Positions 1 to 5,262 of a stretch of DNA of 5,262 nucleotides are shown here, piece by piece. The number at the start of each line of letters is the position of its first letter. Within the stretch, counting starts at the first letter, position 1. The position numbers and the translations under genes were made by a program. This DNA comes from Thermoproteota archaeon (GTDB lineage Archaea; Thermoproteota; EX4484-205; JAAOZP01), in NCBI GenBank assembly GCA_026414125.1, contig JAOAJQ010000091.1, forward strand, positions 1 to 5,262, written 5' to 3'. Under the pieces are notes generated by a model that did no database searches, had not been told where the DNA came from, and saw nothing but the letters and a program-made list of their open reading frames with translations.

Positions 1-986
1 GCCTAGTAAGGGTTGATGGTCAACACATTGTAACGCCCACCTCATTCGCCTGGTTTGAGGGATCAACCCACCTATTAGAGGCTGTTTCTCCGTTCAACTT
101 GGGAAACGGGACGCGTTTGCTTTGGAAAAGCTGGAGCGATAGAGGGGCTCAAATCCATAGTTACGTTGTGTCTAGTTCCGATACTGTGGTGAAAGCATTC
201 TTCACCAGGCAATACAATGTCACCTTTAAAGTTAAGCCGCCGGGCTGCGGTATCGTAACACCCTCCGGCTCAGGCTGGTACAACGAGAGTTCAACAATAC
301 AAATATTTGCCATGCCTGAACCTGACTGCGTCTTCAGAAACTGGTTCACTAACACATCAAAGATAACCATAACTAACCCCAATTCGCAGACTACTACAGC
401 AACGATAAATGGTCTAGGTACAGTGACAGCCAACTTTACCGTTAAGGTTACAAGTCTAACGTTGAGGCTGGTGAACAGCACGGTTCGAGCAGGAGTAGTT
501 AATCTGACTGTTAAAATAGTATCTCCGAATAAAATTACTGGTGCAGAGTATGCTATTGACGACACCAATTCTCCGGCTCCGATACCTTCTCCTGTAGACG
601 GCACCTGGGATTCAAGCATAGAGTACATCAGGATTAGATTTAACGCCTCCTCGTATTCCGACGGTTTTCACACGATTTATGCCAGGGCCAGCGACACTGA
701 GAGCACAAGCAGCTGGTTTACTGTACGCTTCCATGTTAGAAGCCTGATTGAGAAGTATAATCTTATTGCCCTAGTTTTTCAACCTCCTTCCGGATATTCT
801 GCTAAAGACCTTGGAGAAGCAATAGGCCCAGCGGCAATCCTAATATCTAGATGGGTTGAAACAACTCAAAAATATGCTAACTATGCTCCTGGGGTCAGTG
901 GACCTGAGAAGAACTTTCAAATAGAGTTCGGCAAAGGATACTTTGTATACCTAAATTCTCCTGGAAAACTGGTCGAGGTCGGTTAA
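1..986 (+). CDS. Large secreted archaeal surface/repeat protein, C-terminal part (5' end outside window)
   Basis: The frame is open from the left edge (first whole codon at position 3) to TAA at 984-986, giving 327 visible residues; no start is visible, and the TTG at 99 is internal. Visible residues 1-72 are the end of one extracellular repeat (VDG...TPTSF.W..GS.H, then SWSD, then the SSSDTVVKAFFT strand). Residues 73-148 form a second repeat of divergent InlB-B/Listeria-Bacteroides type (TPSGSGWYNESS, W, then GTVTANF). Residues 149-247 are an Ig-like sandwich. Residues 248-327 are a compact terminal module (YNLIALVF, LISRW, GPEKNFQIEFGKGYFVYLNSPG) of a kind found at the ends of many archaeal and bacterial secreted proteins. 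There are eight N-x-S/T sequons, consistent with a glycosylated outer-surface protein. Two cysteines (residues 82 and 109) lie in the second repeat. There is no C-terminal membrane segment, so this end is soluble. The downstream gene starts 2 bp after the stop. The domains suggest a structural or binding role; no catalytic motif is visible and the function is unknown. Confidence 0.88.
   Translation, partial: LVRVDGQHIVTPTSFAWFEGSTHLLEAVSPFNLGNGTRLLWKSWSDRGAQIHSYVVSSSDTVVKAFFTRQYNVTFKVKPPGCGIVTPSGSGWYNESSTIQIFAMPEPDCVFRNWFTNTSKITITNPNSQTTTATINGLGTVTANFTVKVTSLTLRLVNSTVRAGVVNLTVKIVSPNKITGAEYAIDDTNSPAPIPSPVDGTWDSSIEYIRIRFNASSYSDGFHTIYARASDTESTSSWFTVRFHVRSLIEKYNLIALVFQPPSGYSAKDLGEAIGPAAILISRWVETTQKYANYAPGVSGPEKNFQIEFGKGYFVYLNSPGKLVEVG
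975..979 (+). promoter_or_regulatory. Shine-Dalgarno-like site for the anchored surface protein
   Basis: GAGGT lies 9 nt before the ATG at 989 and matches the core complementary to the archaeal 16S 3' end. It sits inside the last codons of the preceding gene. Together with the 2-bp gap between genes this supports ATG 989 as the start and suggests translational coupling. Confidence 0.6.
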
Positions 987-988
987 CC

Positions 989-2863
989 ATGAGGGTAAAA
1001 GAGGCGCTTAGAAATCAAACCGCTTTATTTATTACTTTCTACATCCTGCTAGTCTTGTTCATAGATACACCAGTCTCTATCTGGGCACAAGGAGTCCCCG
1101 TGACAATATGGGGTTATGTCCGTATGCCTGATGGTTCTCCTGCTGTCGGAGCCTCGGTAAGCGTAAGCATACAAGGAGGAAGTTCTGGTAGCAGTAGCAC
1201 CAATAGTCAAGGAAAATATGAGATAGATTTATCGGCCCCGTCGCTTCCAGCAACGGTTACTGTAACAGCGTCAAAAGACGGTTATTCCGGAGGAGATACA
1301 AGGACTATAAACAGTGCGGTGGCACAGATAGACATCACTCTTTCAGCAGCACCTCCTCCTCCACCTCCTCCACCTCCACCACCTGTCCCAAAGAAACCTG
1401 TCAGCATTGAGCTTTATGTTCCAAGCGAGGGTGCTGTTAACATTAGTGTAAGGATCAGGGGGAGGGTTACTCCGAGGGTTTCTCCAGTGTACTTGAAGGT
1501 TAAGGATCCGAAACAGGTCGTTAAGGAATACGATTTGCCGGTTGGCTCTAACGGGAACTTCTCGTTCGACTTGACTCCTGTGCTCTTAGGTCTCTACAGG
1601 GTTTCAGCATACTTTCCAGGCGACTCAGAGTACGAGTATGCTTCAACGCTCGAGTATCCTCTCTTGGTGAAAGCAAGGTCTATTCTTAATCTGACGATAA
1701 GCCCAAGCGTTGTGGTTGCAGGAGCCGAGAACATTAAGATAAATGGAAGCCTTTATCCTCCTAGTGCTAAAAACGTTTCACTATACTATTCTCTCGATAA
1801 TGCTTCATGGATATTTTTCGCTGAGGTGAGCGTTACGACAGGTGTTTTCTCAATGATTTGGGAGCCGAAGATTTTCGGGGATGTGTTCATAAAGGCGGAG
1901 TGGGCTGGGAACGATACTTACACGGGATCTCTTGCATACGGAAGATTTCAAACAGTTCTGCCAAGCGTATGTTTGTTGCAATCATGGGTTGAGAAATCCC
2001 CGATTAAGGTTGGAGAGGAAATACGGGTTAACGGGGTTCTTACTGGTGTTGTAGAGCCTGAAACAGCTGAGTTAATAATGCTTGTTTACGAGGGTGAGAA
2101 GCAGGTTGAAGCCTTTAAGCTAAGCCCCTCCAAAGACGGTGGTTTCACCGTGAGCTATAGGCCGAAATCACCTGGGATATATATACTGCTTCTTGAAGCA
2201 AGCGGGGTAAAACTGTTGAAGGCCAGCAACTTTATTACAGTAGTGGTTTTAGGCGAGGTTACGCTTCGGGCGGTTAATTCCACGGGCGGATTGCTGGATG
2301 ACGCGTTAATAGAGTTGAAGCATAATGGTAAGGTCGCTAGCTCAGAATTAGGAGAATTGAAAACCATCCTGAGTCTTGGGGAATATGAGGTCAGTGTTAA
2401 GAGGATTGGGATCGAGGTTTTCAAGGGTTTTCTCAGTCTTACGACTAACGGGATTTCCCTGAATTCTCTTAGTCAGAATGCAGAGTTTCCGCTTCCTATA
2501 GCCAGCAAGCCATTAGTAATTGAACTAAAGACTGAAACTTATTCTTTAAGTGTTCACGTTGTTAATGAATTTGGAGATCCTGCGGGAAACATTGAGGTTA
2601 AGATTGTTTCACCGGTTTTTCAGGTTATTGGGAAAACAGGTGCTGACGGCCTTATTGTTTTTTCAAACATTCCCGCTGGAAACTATACTGTAAGCACACC
2701 GGTTGAAATCAAGAGTGTTAACCTTGTTCGAAACGAGTCTGTAACTTTAAAAGGATCAGGGCTAAGCTTAAAGACTGTGATTATTCTTATGACGGTTGCT
2801 TTAGCAGTTTTATGCCTTGCCACGTTTTACTTCGCTAGAAAGAAGCGTTTTTCAAAGCAGTAA
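989..2863 (+). CDS. Membrane-anchored surface protein with carboxypeptidase-regulatory-like and Ig-like domains
   Basis: This 624-residue protein has a secreted, type I membrane layout. Residues 1-33 are a signal peptide (basic start, hydrophobic core ALFITFYILLVLFI, probable cleavage after IWA). Residues about 36-119 form a carboxypeptidase-regulatory-like sandwich (VTIWGYVRMPDGSPAVGASV, then GKYEIDL). Residues 122-132 are eleven prolines, followed by VPKKP, a stiff hinge. Three Ig-like sandwiches follow at about 138-228, 229-325 and 326-420, sharing a pattern of an N-terminal strand, then G.L/G.V, then G.F..., then G.Y/G.V.... Residues about 421-510 and 514-590 are two more small sandwiches; the second (VVNEFGDPAGNIEVKI, GADGLIVFSNIPAGNYTV) is again regulatory-domain-like. 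Residues about 596-616 are one membrane helix followed by RKKR and a short cytoplasmic tail. At least ten N-x-S/T sequons lie outside the membrane. ATG 989 is supported by the signal peptide and a Shine-Dalgarno site. It is probably co-transcribed with the upstream secreted protein and may anchor it. No enzymatic motif is seen; the exact role is unknown. Confidence 0.92.
   Translation: MRVKEALRNQTALFITFYILLVLFIDTPVSIWAQGVPVTIWGYVRMPDGSPAVGASVSVSIQGGSSGSSSTNSQGKYEIDLSAPSLPATVTVTASKDGYSGGDTRTINSAVAQIDITLSAAPPPPPPPPPPPVPKKPVSIELYVPSEGAVNISVRIRGRVTPRVSPVYLKVKDPKQVVKEYDLPVGSNGNFSFDLTPVLLGLYRVSAYFPGDSEYEYASTLEYPLLVKARSILNLTISPSVVVAGAENIKINGSLYPPSAKNVSLYYSLDNASWIFFAEVSVTTGVFSMIWEPKIFGDVFIKAEWAGNDTYTGSLAYGRFQTVLPSVCLLQSWVEKSPIKVGEEIRVNGVLTGVVEPETAELIMLVYEGEKQVEAFKLSPSKDGGFTVSYRPKSPGIYILLLEASGVKLLKASNFITVVVLGEVTLRAVNSTGGLLDDALIELKHNGKVASSELGELKTILSLGEYEVSVKRIGIEVFKGFLSLTTNGISLNSLSQNAEFPLPIASKPLVIELKTETYSLSVHVVNEFGDPAGNIEVKIVSPVFQVIGKTGADGLIVFSNIPAGNYTVSTPVEIKSVNLVRNESVTLKGSGLSLKTVIILMTVALAVLCLATFYFARKKRFSKQ
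1352..1384 (+). repeat. Poly-proline hinge-coding tract (11 CCT/CCA codons)
   Basis: Eleven consecutive proline codons, all CCT or CCA, encode residues 122-132 of the anchored surface protein, followed by V-P-K-K-P. The tract separates the N-terminal regulatory-like domain from the Ig-like chain and would form a rigid polyproline spacer. The low-complexity pyrimidine-rich DNA could vary in length between strains. Confidence 0.85.
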
Positions 2864-2881
2864 ACAATTAAATCACAATAG

Positions 2882-2899
2882 CACCTAAATATTTTAGTG
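2882..2899. repeat. Short AT-rich palindrome upstream of the glycine-zipper gene
   Basis: CTAAA (2885-2889) and TTTAG (2893-2897) are perfect inverted arms around a 3-nt centre. Allowing one bulged C, the symmetry extends to CAC/GTG at the flanks (2882-2899). It lies 8 bp before the ATG at 2908. It could be an operator or part of a weak promoter region; the TTAAAT at 2868-2873 is spaced about right to be a TATA element giving a short leader. It could also arise by chance in AT-rich DNA. Confidence 0.3.
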
Positions 2900-2907
2900 G
2901 CTACTGG

Positions 2908-3270
2908 ATGAGGAGAGAAGGAAACTTGTGGCTTGGCGCGCTCCCAGGCTTCATAATAAACTCTATTCTAGGCATGTATTTCCCTGTTTTCGGTCCTTTT
3001 ATCGGTGGTCTAATCGCCGGCTTAATAGCTGATGGTGGGCCTGGTAGAGGAGCACTAGCTGGGTTTTTAGCAGGAATATTCGGCGGGATAATCGCAACCC
3101 TGCTTCTTATCATCGGTTTCGTTGGAGTCGGGAGCCTCCTTGGAGGCGTACTCGGCGGGTTGCTGGGGTTCCTTGGGGGTCTGATTGCCGGCGGGGCAAT
3201 CATAGTATCACTTGCATTCGGATCAATAATGTCGATAATTGGGGGAGCCATCGGCGGAGTAATAAGCTAG
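2908..3270 (+). CDS. Small glycine-zipper membrane protein, DUF5518-like
   Basis: This 120-residue protein is almost entirely hydrophobic, with 33 glycines (about 27%) and repeated GxxxG and GG spacing. Hydrophobic segments run at about 11-25, 26-42, 49-72, 76-98 and 100-118, with a short polar loop ADGGPGRG at 41-48. The N-terminus (MRREGN) is basic, so it probably faces the cytoplasm. The phrase GGLIAGLIADGG-GRGALAGFLAG resembles the small archaeal membrane proteins grouped as DUF5518, whose function is not known; this assignment is from memory of the family pattern. ATG 2908 is the only in-frame start near the 5' end of the open frame; no strong Shine-Dalgarno precedes it. It follows the anchored surface protein by 44 bp and converges with the ATPase gene. 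It may be a self-packing membrane component, but no substrate or partner can be read from the sequence. Confidence 0.8.
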   Translation: MRREGNLWLGALPGFIINSILGMYFPVFGPFIGGLIAGLIADGGPGRGALAGFLAGIFGGIIATLLLIIGFVGVGSLLGGVLGGLLGFLGGLIAGGAIIVSLAFGSIMSIIGGAIGGVIS

Positions 3271-3285
3271 GGCTAATCGTAATTC

Positions 3286-3300
3286 ATTATTCCCCCTCTT
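3286..3300 (+). terminator. Possible pyrimidine-rich terminator of the plus-strand block
   Basis: ATTATTCCCCCTCTT lies just after the stop at 3270, in the 45-bp space between convergent genes. Archaeal termination often uses T-rich non-template stretches without a hairpin. This tract is interrupted by five Cs, so the call is weak. No clear T-run is seen for the minus-strand gene within this gap. Confidence 0.25.
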
Positions 3301-3315
3301 TGCTGAAAATGAGTC

Positions 3316-4863
3316 TTAATAATGGCTTTCACGCCTGTTTTGAGGGCTTATCTCAATGTTCATGTTTATTCTTTTTGCAAACCTGTTGAGCTTCTTATTA
3401 TACTTCTTAACAAGTATGGGAATGTCCTCTTTGTTTGCATACAGGATCAGCCTGTCCCCTTCAATCCTGATGTCGAAGTCTGAAATCTGGTTGCGGACTA
3501 TCGCCTGAACTTCTTCCTTAAGCCTCTCCTCGTACCCTGTCTTCTTCTTGCGAACCGGGACTATGAAGGTTTGCTCTCCGAAGACGTAGAGCTCGTACTC
3601 TGCCTCCCCGGTCAGGAAGTTTTTGACGACTATCGTCGGCCTAGCTAGGTCTGCGTTCTTCATCCCTTTAGGAATCTTCACAACTGTTTCAAGCGTGTAT
3701 ATTTTCGAAACCTCCCCTTCCTTCATGAATATGACTGTGTCAATGATAGAGGGTATTAGACCAAGATCAGTCCTGCCGGTGAAGCGTTGAATAGCATCCA
3801 TAGGCGTCGTAGCATGTATCACGCCAACCATCCCTATGCCTGCAAGCCTAAGGTCTATGAAAATGTTGAAGTCATTAGTGTCTCTAAGCTCATCGTATAT
3901 CGTGTAGTCTGGTCTGCTTAACAGTAATACGTCGTGAAGCTCGCTGGGCTCAGCTGCAGTCTTAGAATACTGTGTCACGTCAGGAGGCAGTTGAAGGTCT
4001 CTAGGGCTCTCTATTGTTTTAACAACCTTGCTCATCGACCTGTAGAATTCAGCGAGGGCTTGGGCGAATGTGGATTTCCCCATTCCAGGAGCCCCTGCTA
4101 TGAGTATTCCTTCAGCCTGAGTCTTAAGCCTCTCAACAAGCTTGTCAGCCAAATCATATTCTTCGAGGCTTCTTTTAATGAGTGGTTTAACCGCGGTTAT
4201 TTCAAGCCCGTCGGAGAAGGGTGGCCTCGTTATGACTATCCTAAGGTCTTTAAGCTGTATTATTGTCGAGCCCGACTTGTCTATTTCCACGAAGCCTTGG
4301 TTTGTAAACTGGACTCTCTCCATTATGTCAGCTATTATTGATTCAAGCTCAGACTTGCTTATTGGTTTCTCTCCAATATCCCTGTAAACCCATCTGCCAG
4401 GAATTCCCTCTTTAGCCTTCGGGATAACGTTCTCCTTAAGATGTATCGACATTATCCCTGGTTTAAAGAACTCTTCAAGCTTAGCTTTTCCAACTGGGCT
4501 GAGGTAGAGTGCCTCAATCCCCATTGCTCTCGCAGTCTTAGTCAAAACCGGGTCACATGAAACGAGCGTTGCCCTCATGTTCATCGCCAGGTCTCTTAAG
4601 ACTGTTGAAACCTCTTCAGGAGTGTTTGAAGATCCTATGAATTCCACGTCAAGCCCTTTCGCCGAAGCTGCATCCTTAAGCGATTTTAAGCCGTTTAACC
4701 CTGTTTCGTCCCCGAATCTGGCTTTTCTCTCGAACTCTGACACAATTGCCTTATGTACTATTATCCCCCCAGTTCCCCCGCCGTTTTCAACTGCTCTGGC
4801 AGCTACTCCGGTAAGTATTGAAGCAGGGTCTAGAACATAGACTTTAACTGCATTATTACTCAT
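3316..4863 (-). CDS. PIN domain / PilT-type ATPase / KH-like protein (archaeal COG1855 family)
   Basis: With the start chosen here the protein has 515 residues. Residues about 6-123 are a PIN domain: D12 in YVLDPASIL, E43 in VSEFE, D104 in SCDP. Residues about 180-240 hold the pre-ATPase region with the RPPFSDG loop. The ATPase core has Walker A GAPGMGKST (257-265, Lys263), the family box ESPRDLQLPPDVTQYSK (285-301), Walker B DYTIYDE (D324, E325) and VGVIHATTPMDAIQRF (His350), as in secretion/PilT-type hexameric ATPases. A basic linker (VRKKK) leads to a C-terminal KH-like fold (about 445-505). The family is widespread in archaea; RNA-related roles are proposed but the function is not settled. 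The archaeal BRE/TATA element overlaps the ATG at 4905, so that codon would lie upstream of the transcript; ATG 4863 also puts the PIN first strand a normal few residues from the N-terminus. Use of 4905 would add 14 residues. The third PIN acid and the KH GxxG loop look altered. Confidence 0.93.
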   Translation of the reverse strand: MSNNAVKVYVLDPASILTGVAARAVENGGGTGGIIVHKAIVSEFERKARFGDETGLNGLKSLKDAASAKGLDVEFIGSSNTPEEVSTVLRDLAMNMRATLVSCDPVLTKTARAMGIEALYLSPVGKAKLEEFFKPGIMSIHLKENVIPKAKEGIPGRWVYRDIGEKPISKSELESIIADIMERVQFTNQGFVEIDKSGSTIIQLKDLRIVITRPPFSDGLEITAVKPLIKRSLEEYDLADKLVERLKTQAEGILIAGAPGMGKSTFAQALAEFYRSMSKVVKTIESPRDLQLPPDVTQYSKTAAEPSELHDVLLLSRPDYTIYDELRDTNDFNIFIDLRLAGIGMVGVIHATTPMDAIQRFTGRTDLGLIPSIIDTVIFMKEGEVSKIYTLETVVKIPKGMKNADLARPTIVVKNFLTGEAEYELYVFGEQTFIVPVRKKKTGYEERLKEEVQAIVRNQISDFDIRIEGDRLILYANKEDIPILVKKYNKKLNRFAKRINMNIEISPQNRRESHY

Positions 4864-4904
4864 AACTATCTCTTCTCGGCTTTCGAAAATCTTTCTCAAA
4901 CGCA

Positions 4905-4918
4905 TTTATAAACTTTTC
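4905..4918 (-). promoter_or_regulatory. Archaeal BRE/TATA promoter of the PIN-ATPase gene
   Basis: On the minus strand GAAAAG (4918-4913, BRE-like) is followed directly by TTTATAAA (4912-4905), a near-consensus archaeal TATA box. Initiation about 26 nt downstream of its centre would fall near 4882, leaving a leader of roughly 19 nt before the ATG at 4863. The final A of the box is the first base of the upstream ATG at 4905, so that ATG should not be transcribed from this promoter. No strong Shine-Dalgarno is seen before 4863, only GAGAAGAGAT. Confidence 0.7.
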
Positions 4919-4929
4919 TAGGGAGTTGA

Positions 4930-4949
4930 CTGAGAAACCACCGTCTCAG
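4930..4949 (-). other. Small inverted repeat just after nadX, possible transcript-end hairpin
   Basis: CTGAGA (4930-4935) and TCTCAG (4944-4949) are perfect 6-bp arms with an 8-nt loop, starting 3 bp after the nadX stop on the minus strand. No T-run follows, so it is not a typical terminator. It lies between nadX and the promoter of the ATPase gene and might mark the nadX mRNA 3' end, or be chance. Confidence 0.3.
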
Positions 4950-4952
4950 CGC

Positions 4953-5262
4953 TCAGCCGCAGATTTCCCTGAGTTTCTGGATGCAGGATAATGCTGCCAA
5001 GTAGCTCGTCCTAGGGTTATCTGGGTGCGGAATGTTCTCAACTTGTATCCTTAGATTAGAAACCTTGGATTCAACATCTATCTCGTGCATTATCTCTTTC
5101 CTCGTTGGGTCTGCTATTATTCTAACTATGACCCCTGATTTAGAGTATAGGGCTAGTGCTGCCGCTACATTTACGCTTCTGGGGAAACGCATCAAAGCGT
5201 CTTCCACGGGTCCCTCGTAAACCAGCGTAGGCTCCCTGATCTTACCGAGGTCAATCCCTTTC
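4953..5262 (-). CDS. nadX: L-aspartate dehydrogenase, C-terminal part (5' end outside window)
   Basis: The minus-strand frame is open from the right edge to TGA at 4955-4953, giving 102 visible residues; the GTG at 5207 is internal because the frame continues upstream with conserved sequence (TLVYEGPVEDALMRFP). The family (EC 1.4.1.21, DUF108 C-terminal domain) is usually about 235-270 residues, so this is roughly the last 40%. Matching features are EG..EDA...FP.SVNVAAALAL, VRIIADP, the HEI motif whose His (codon 5087-5085) aligns with the catalytic histidine of Archaeoglobus aspartate dehydrogenase, and NPRTSYLAALS near the C-terminus. The enzyme oxidises L-aspartate with NAD(P)+ to iminoaspartate, which quinolinate synthase NadA can use to start NAD synthesis. 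The N-terminal Rossmann domain is not in the window. A NAD-synthesis operon upstream is possible but not visible. The downstream ATPase gene has its own promoter, so the two need not be co-transcribed. Confidence 0.93.
   Translation of the reverse strand, partial: KGIDLGKIREPTLVYEGPVEDALMRFPRSVNVAAALALYSKSGVIVRIIADPTRKEIMHEIDVESKVSNLRIQVENIPHPDNPRTSYLAALSCIQKLREICG

Noticed and set aside
161..628. 155-residue minus-strand frame within the secreted repeat protein
   Set aside because: The plus-strand frame has clear repeat and Ig-like domain features; the antisense frame has none.
99..986. TTG at 99 as the start of a 295-residue protein
   Set aside because: The same frame is open to the left edge and the preceding codons encode recognisable repeat sequence (VDGQHIVTPTSFAWFEGS), so the TTG is an internal leucine.
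2155..2424. 89-residue minus-strand frame within the anchored surface protein
   Set aside because: It lies wholly inside a well-supported gene and has no domain or start signal.
2901..3251. 116-residue minus-strand frame opposite the small membrane protein
   Set aside because: It is a proline/isoleucine-rich antisense translation of the glycine-rich gene (Gly codons read as Pro), with no recognisable domain or initiation signal.
3934..4840. Three plus-strand frames (3934-4341, 4142-4387, 4577-4840) opposite the PIN-ATPase gene
   Set aside because: The minus strand carries conserved PIN and ATPase motifs through all of this region; the plus-strand products look random.
4930..4949. Intrinsic bacterial-type terminator
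   Set aside because: A 6-bp hairpin is present but no T-run follows it on the minus strand, so it is recorded only as a small inverted repeat.
5032..5207. GTG at 5207 as a start for an 84-residue protein, and a plus-strand reading frame at 5032-5220
   Set aside because: Aspartate dehydrogenase family sequence continues upstream of 5207 to the window edge, and the plus-strand frame is only its antisense shadow.
1..5262. tRNA or rRNA genes, CRISPR arrays, insertion sequences, integration sites
   Set aside because: Reading both strands, coding sequence fills nearly the whole window; the gaps are under 90 bp and hold no cloverleaf, spaced repeat or transposase-like sequence.

Overview
The window looks like chromosomal DNA from an archaeon, probably a thermophile of the TACK group (a Bathyarchaeia, Korarchaeia or Thermofilum-like lineage; the exact placement is inference). 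The evidence is a PIN-ATPase-KH protein of the archaeal COG1855 family, an archaeal BRE/TATA-type promoter in front of it, large secreted beta-sandwich surface proteins rich in N-glycosylation sequons, and an archaeal-type L-aspartate dehydrogenase.

Layout. Positions 1-986 (+) hold the C-terminal 327 residues of a large extracellular repeat protein whose start lies outside the window. Two bases after its stop, at 989-2863 (+), comes a 624-residue surface protein: a signal peptide, a carboxypeptidase-regulatory-like domain, an 11-proline hinge, a chain of Ig-like sandwiches and a single C-terminal membrane anchor. A 44-bp gap with a small AT-rich palindrome leads to 2908-3270 (+), a 120-residue glycine-zipper membrane protein resembling the archaeal DUF5518 group. 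The plus-strand block ends at a 45-bp convergent junction. On the minus strand, 3316-4863 encodes the PIN/PilT-type ATPase/KH protein. Its own TATA-type promoter at about 4905-4918 argues that translation starts at the second ATG rather than at 4905. Further upstream, 4953-5262 (minus) is the C-terminal part of nadX (L-aspartate dehydrogenase), which runs off the right edge.

How the genes relate. The two surface proteins are almost certainly one transcription unit. The first ends in a soluble module with no anchor and the second has a membrane anchor, so a secreted partner held at the cell surface by an anchored partner is a reasonable inference. The glycine-zipper protein may be read with them or from its own weak promoter. 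The minus-strand genes are housekeeping (NAD precursor synthesis; an archaeal ATPase of uncertain function) and seem unrelated to the surface block. There is no RNA gene, CRISPR array, insertion sequence or clear mobile element, and no gene-free stretch longer than about 90 bp.

Nothing here is clearly a new system. The points most worth a second look are the apparently degenerate PIN and KH ends of the ATPase protein around an intact ATPase core, the promoter-based start correction of the same gene, and the secreted/anchored surface protein pair.
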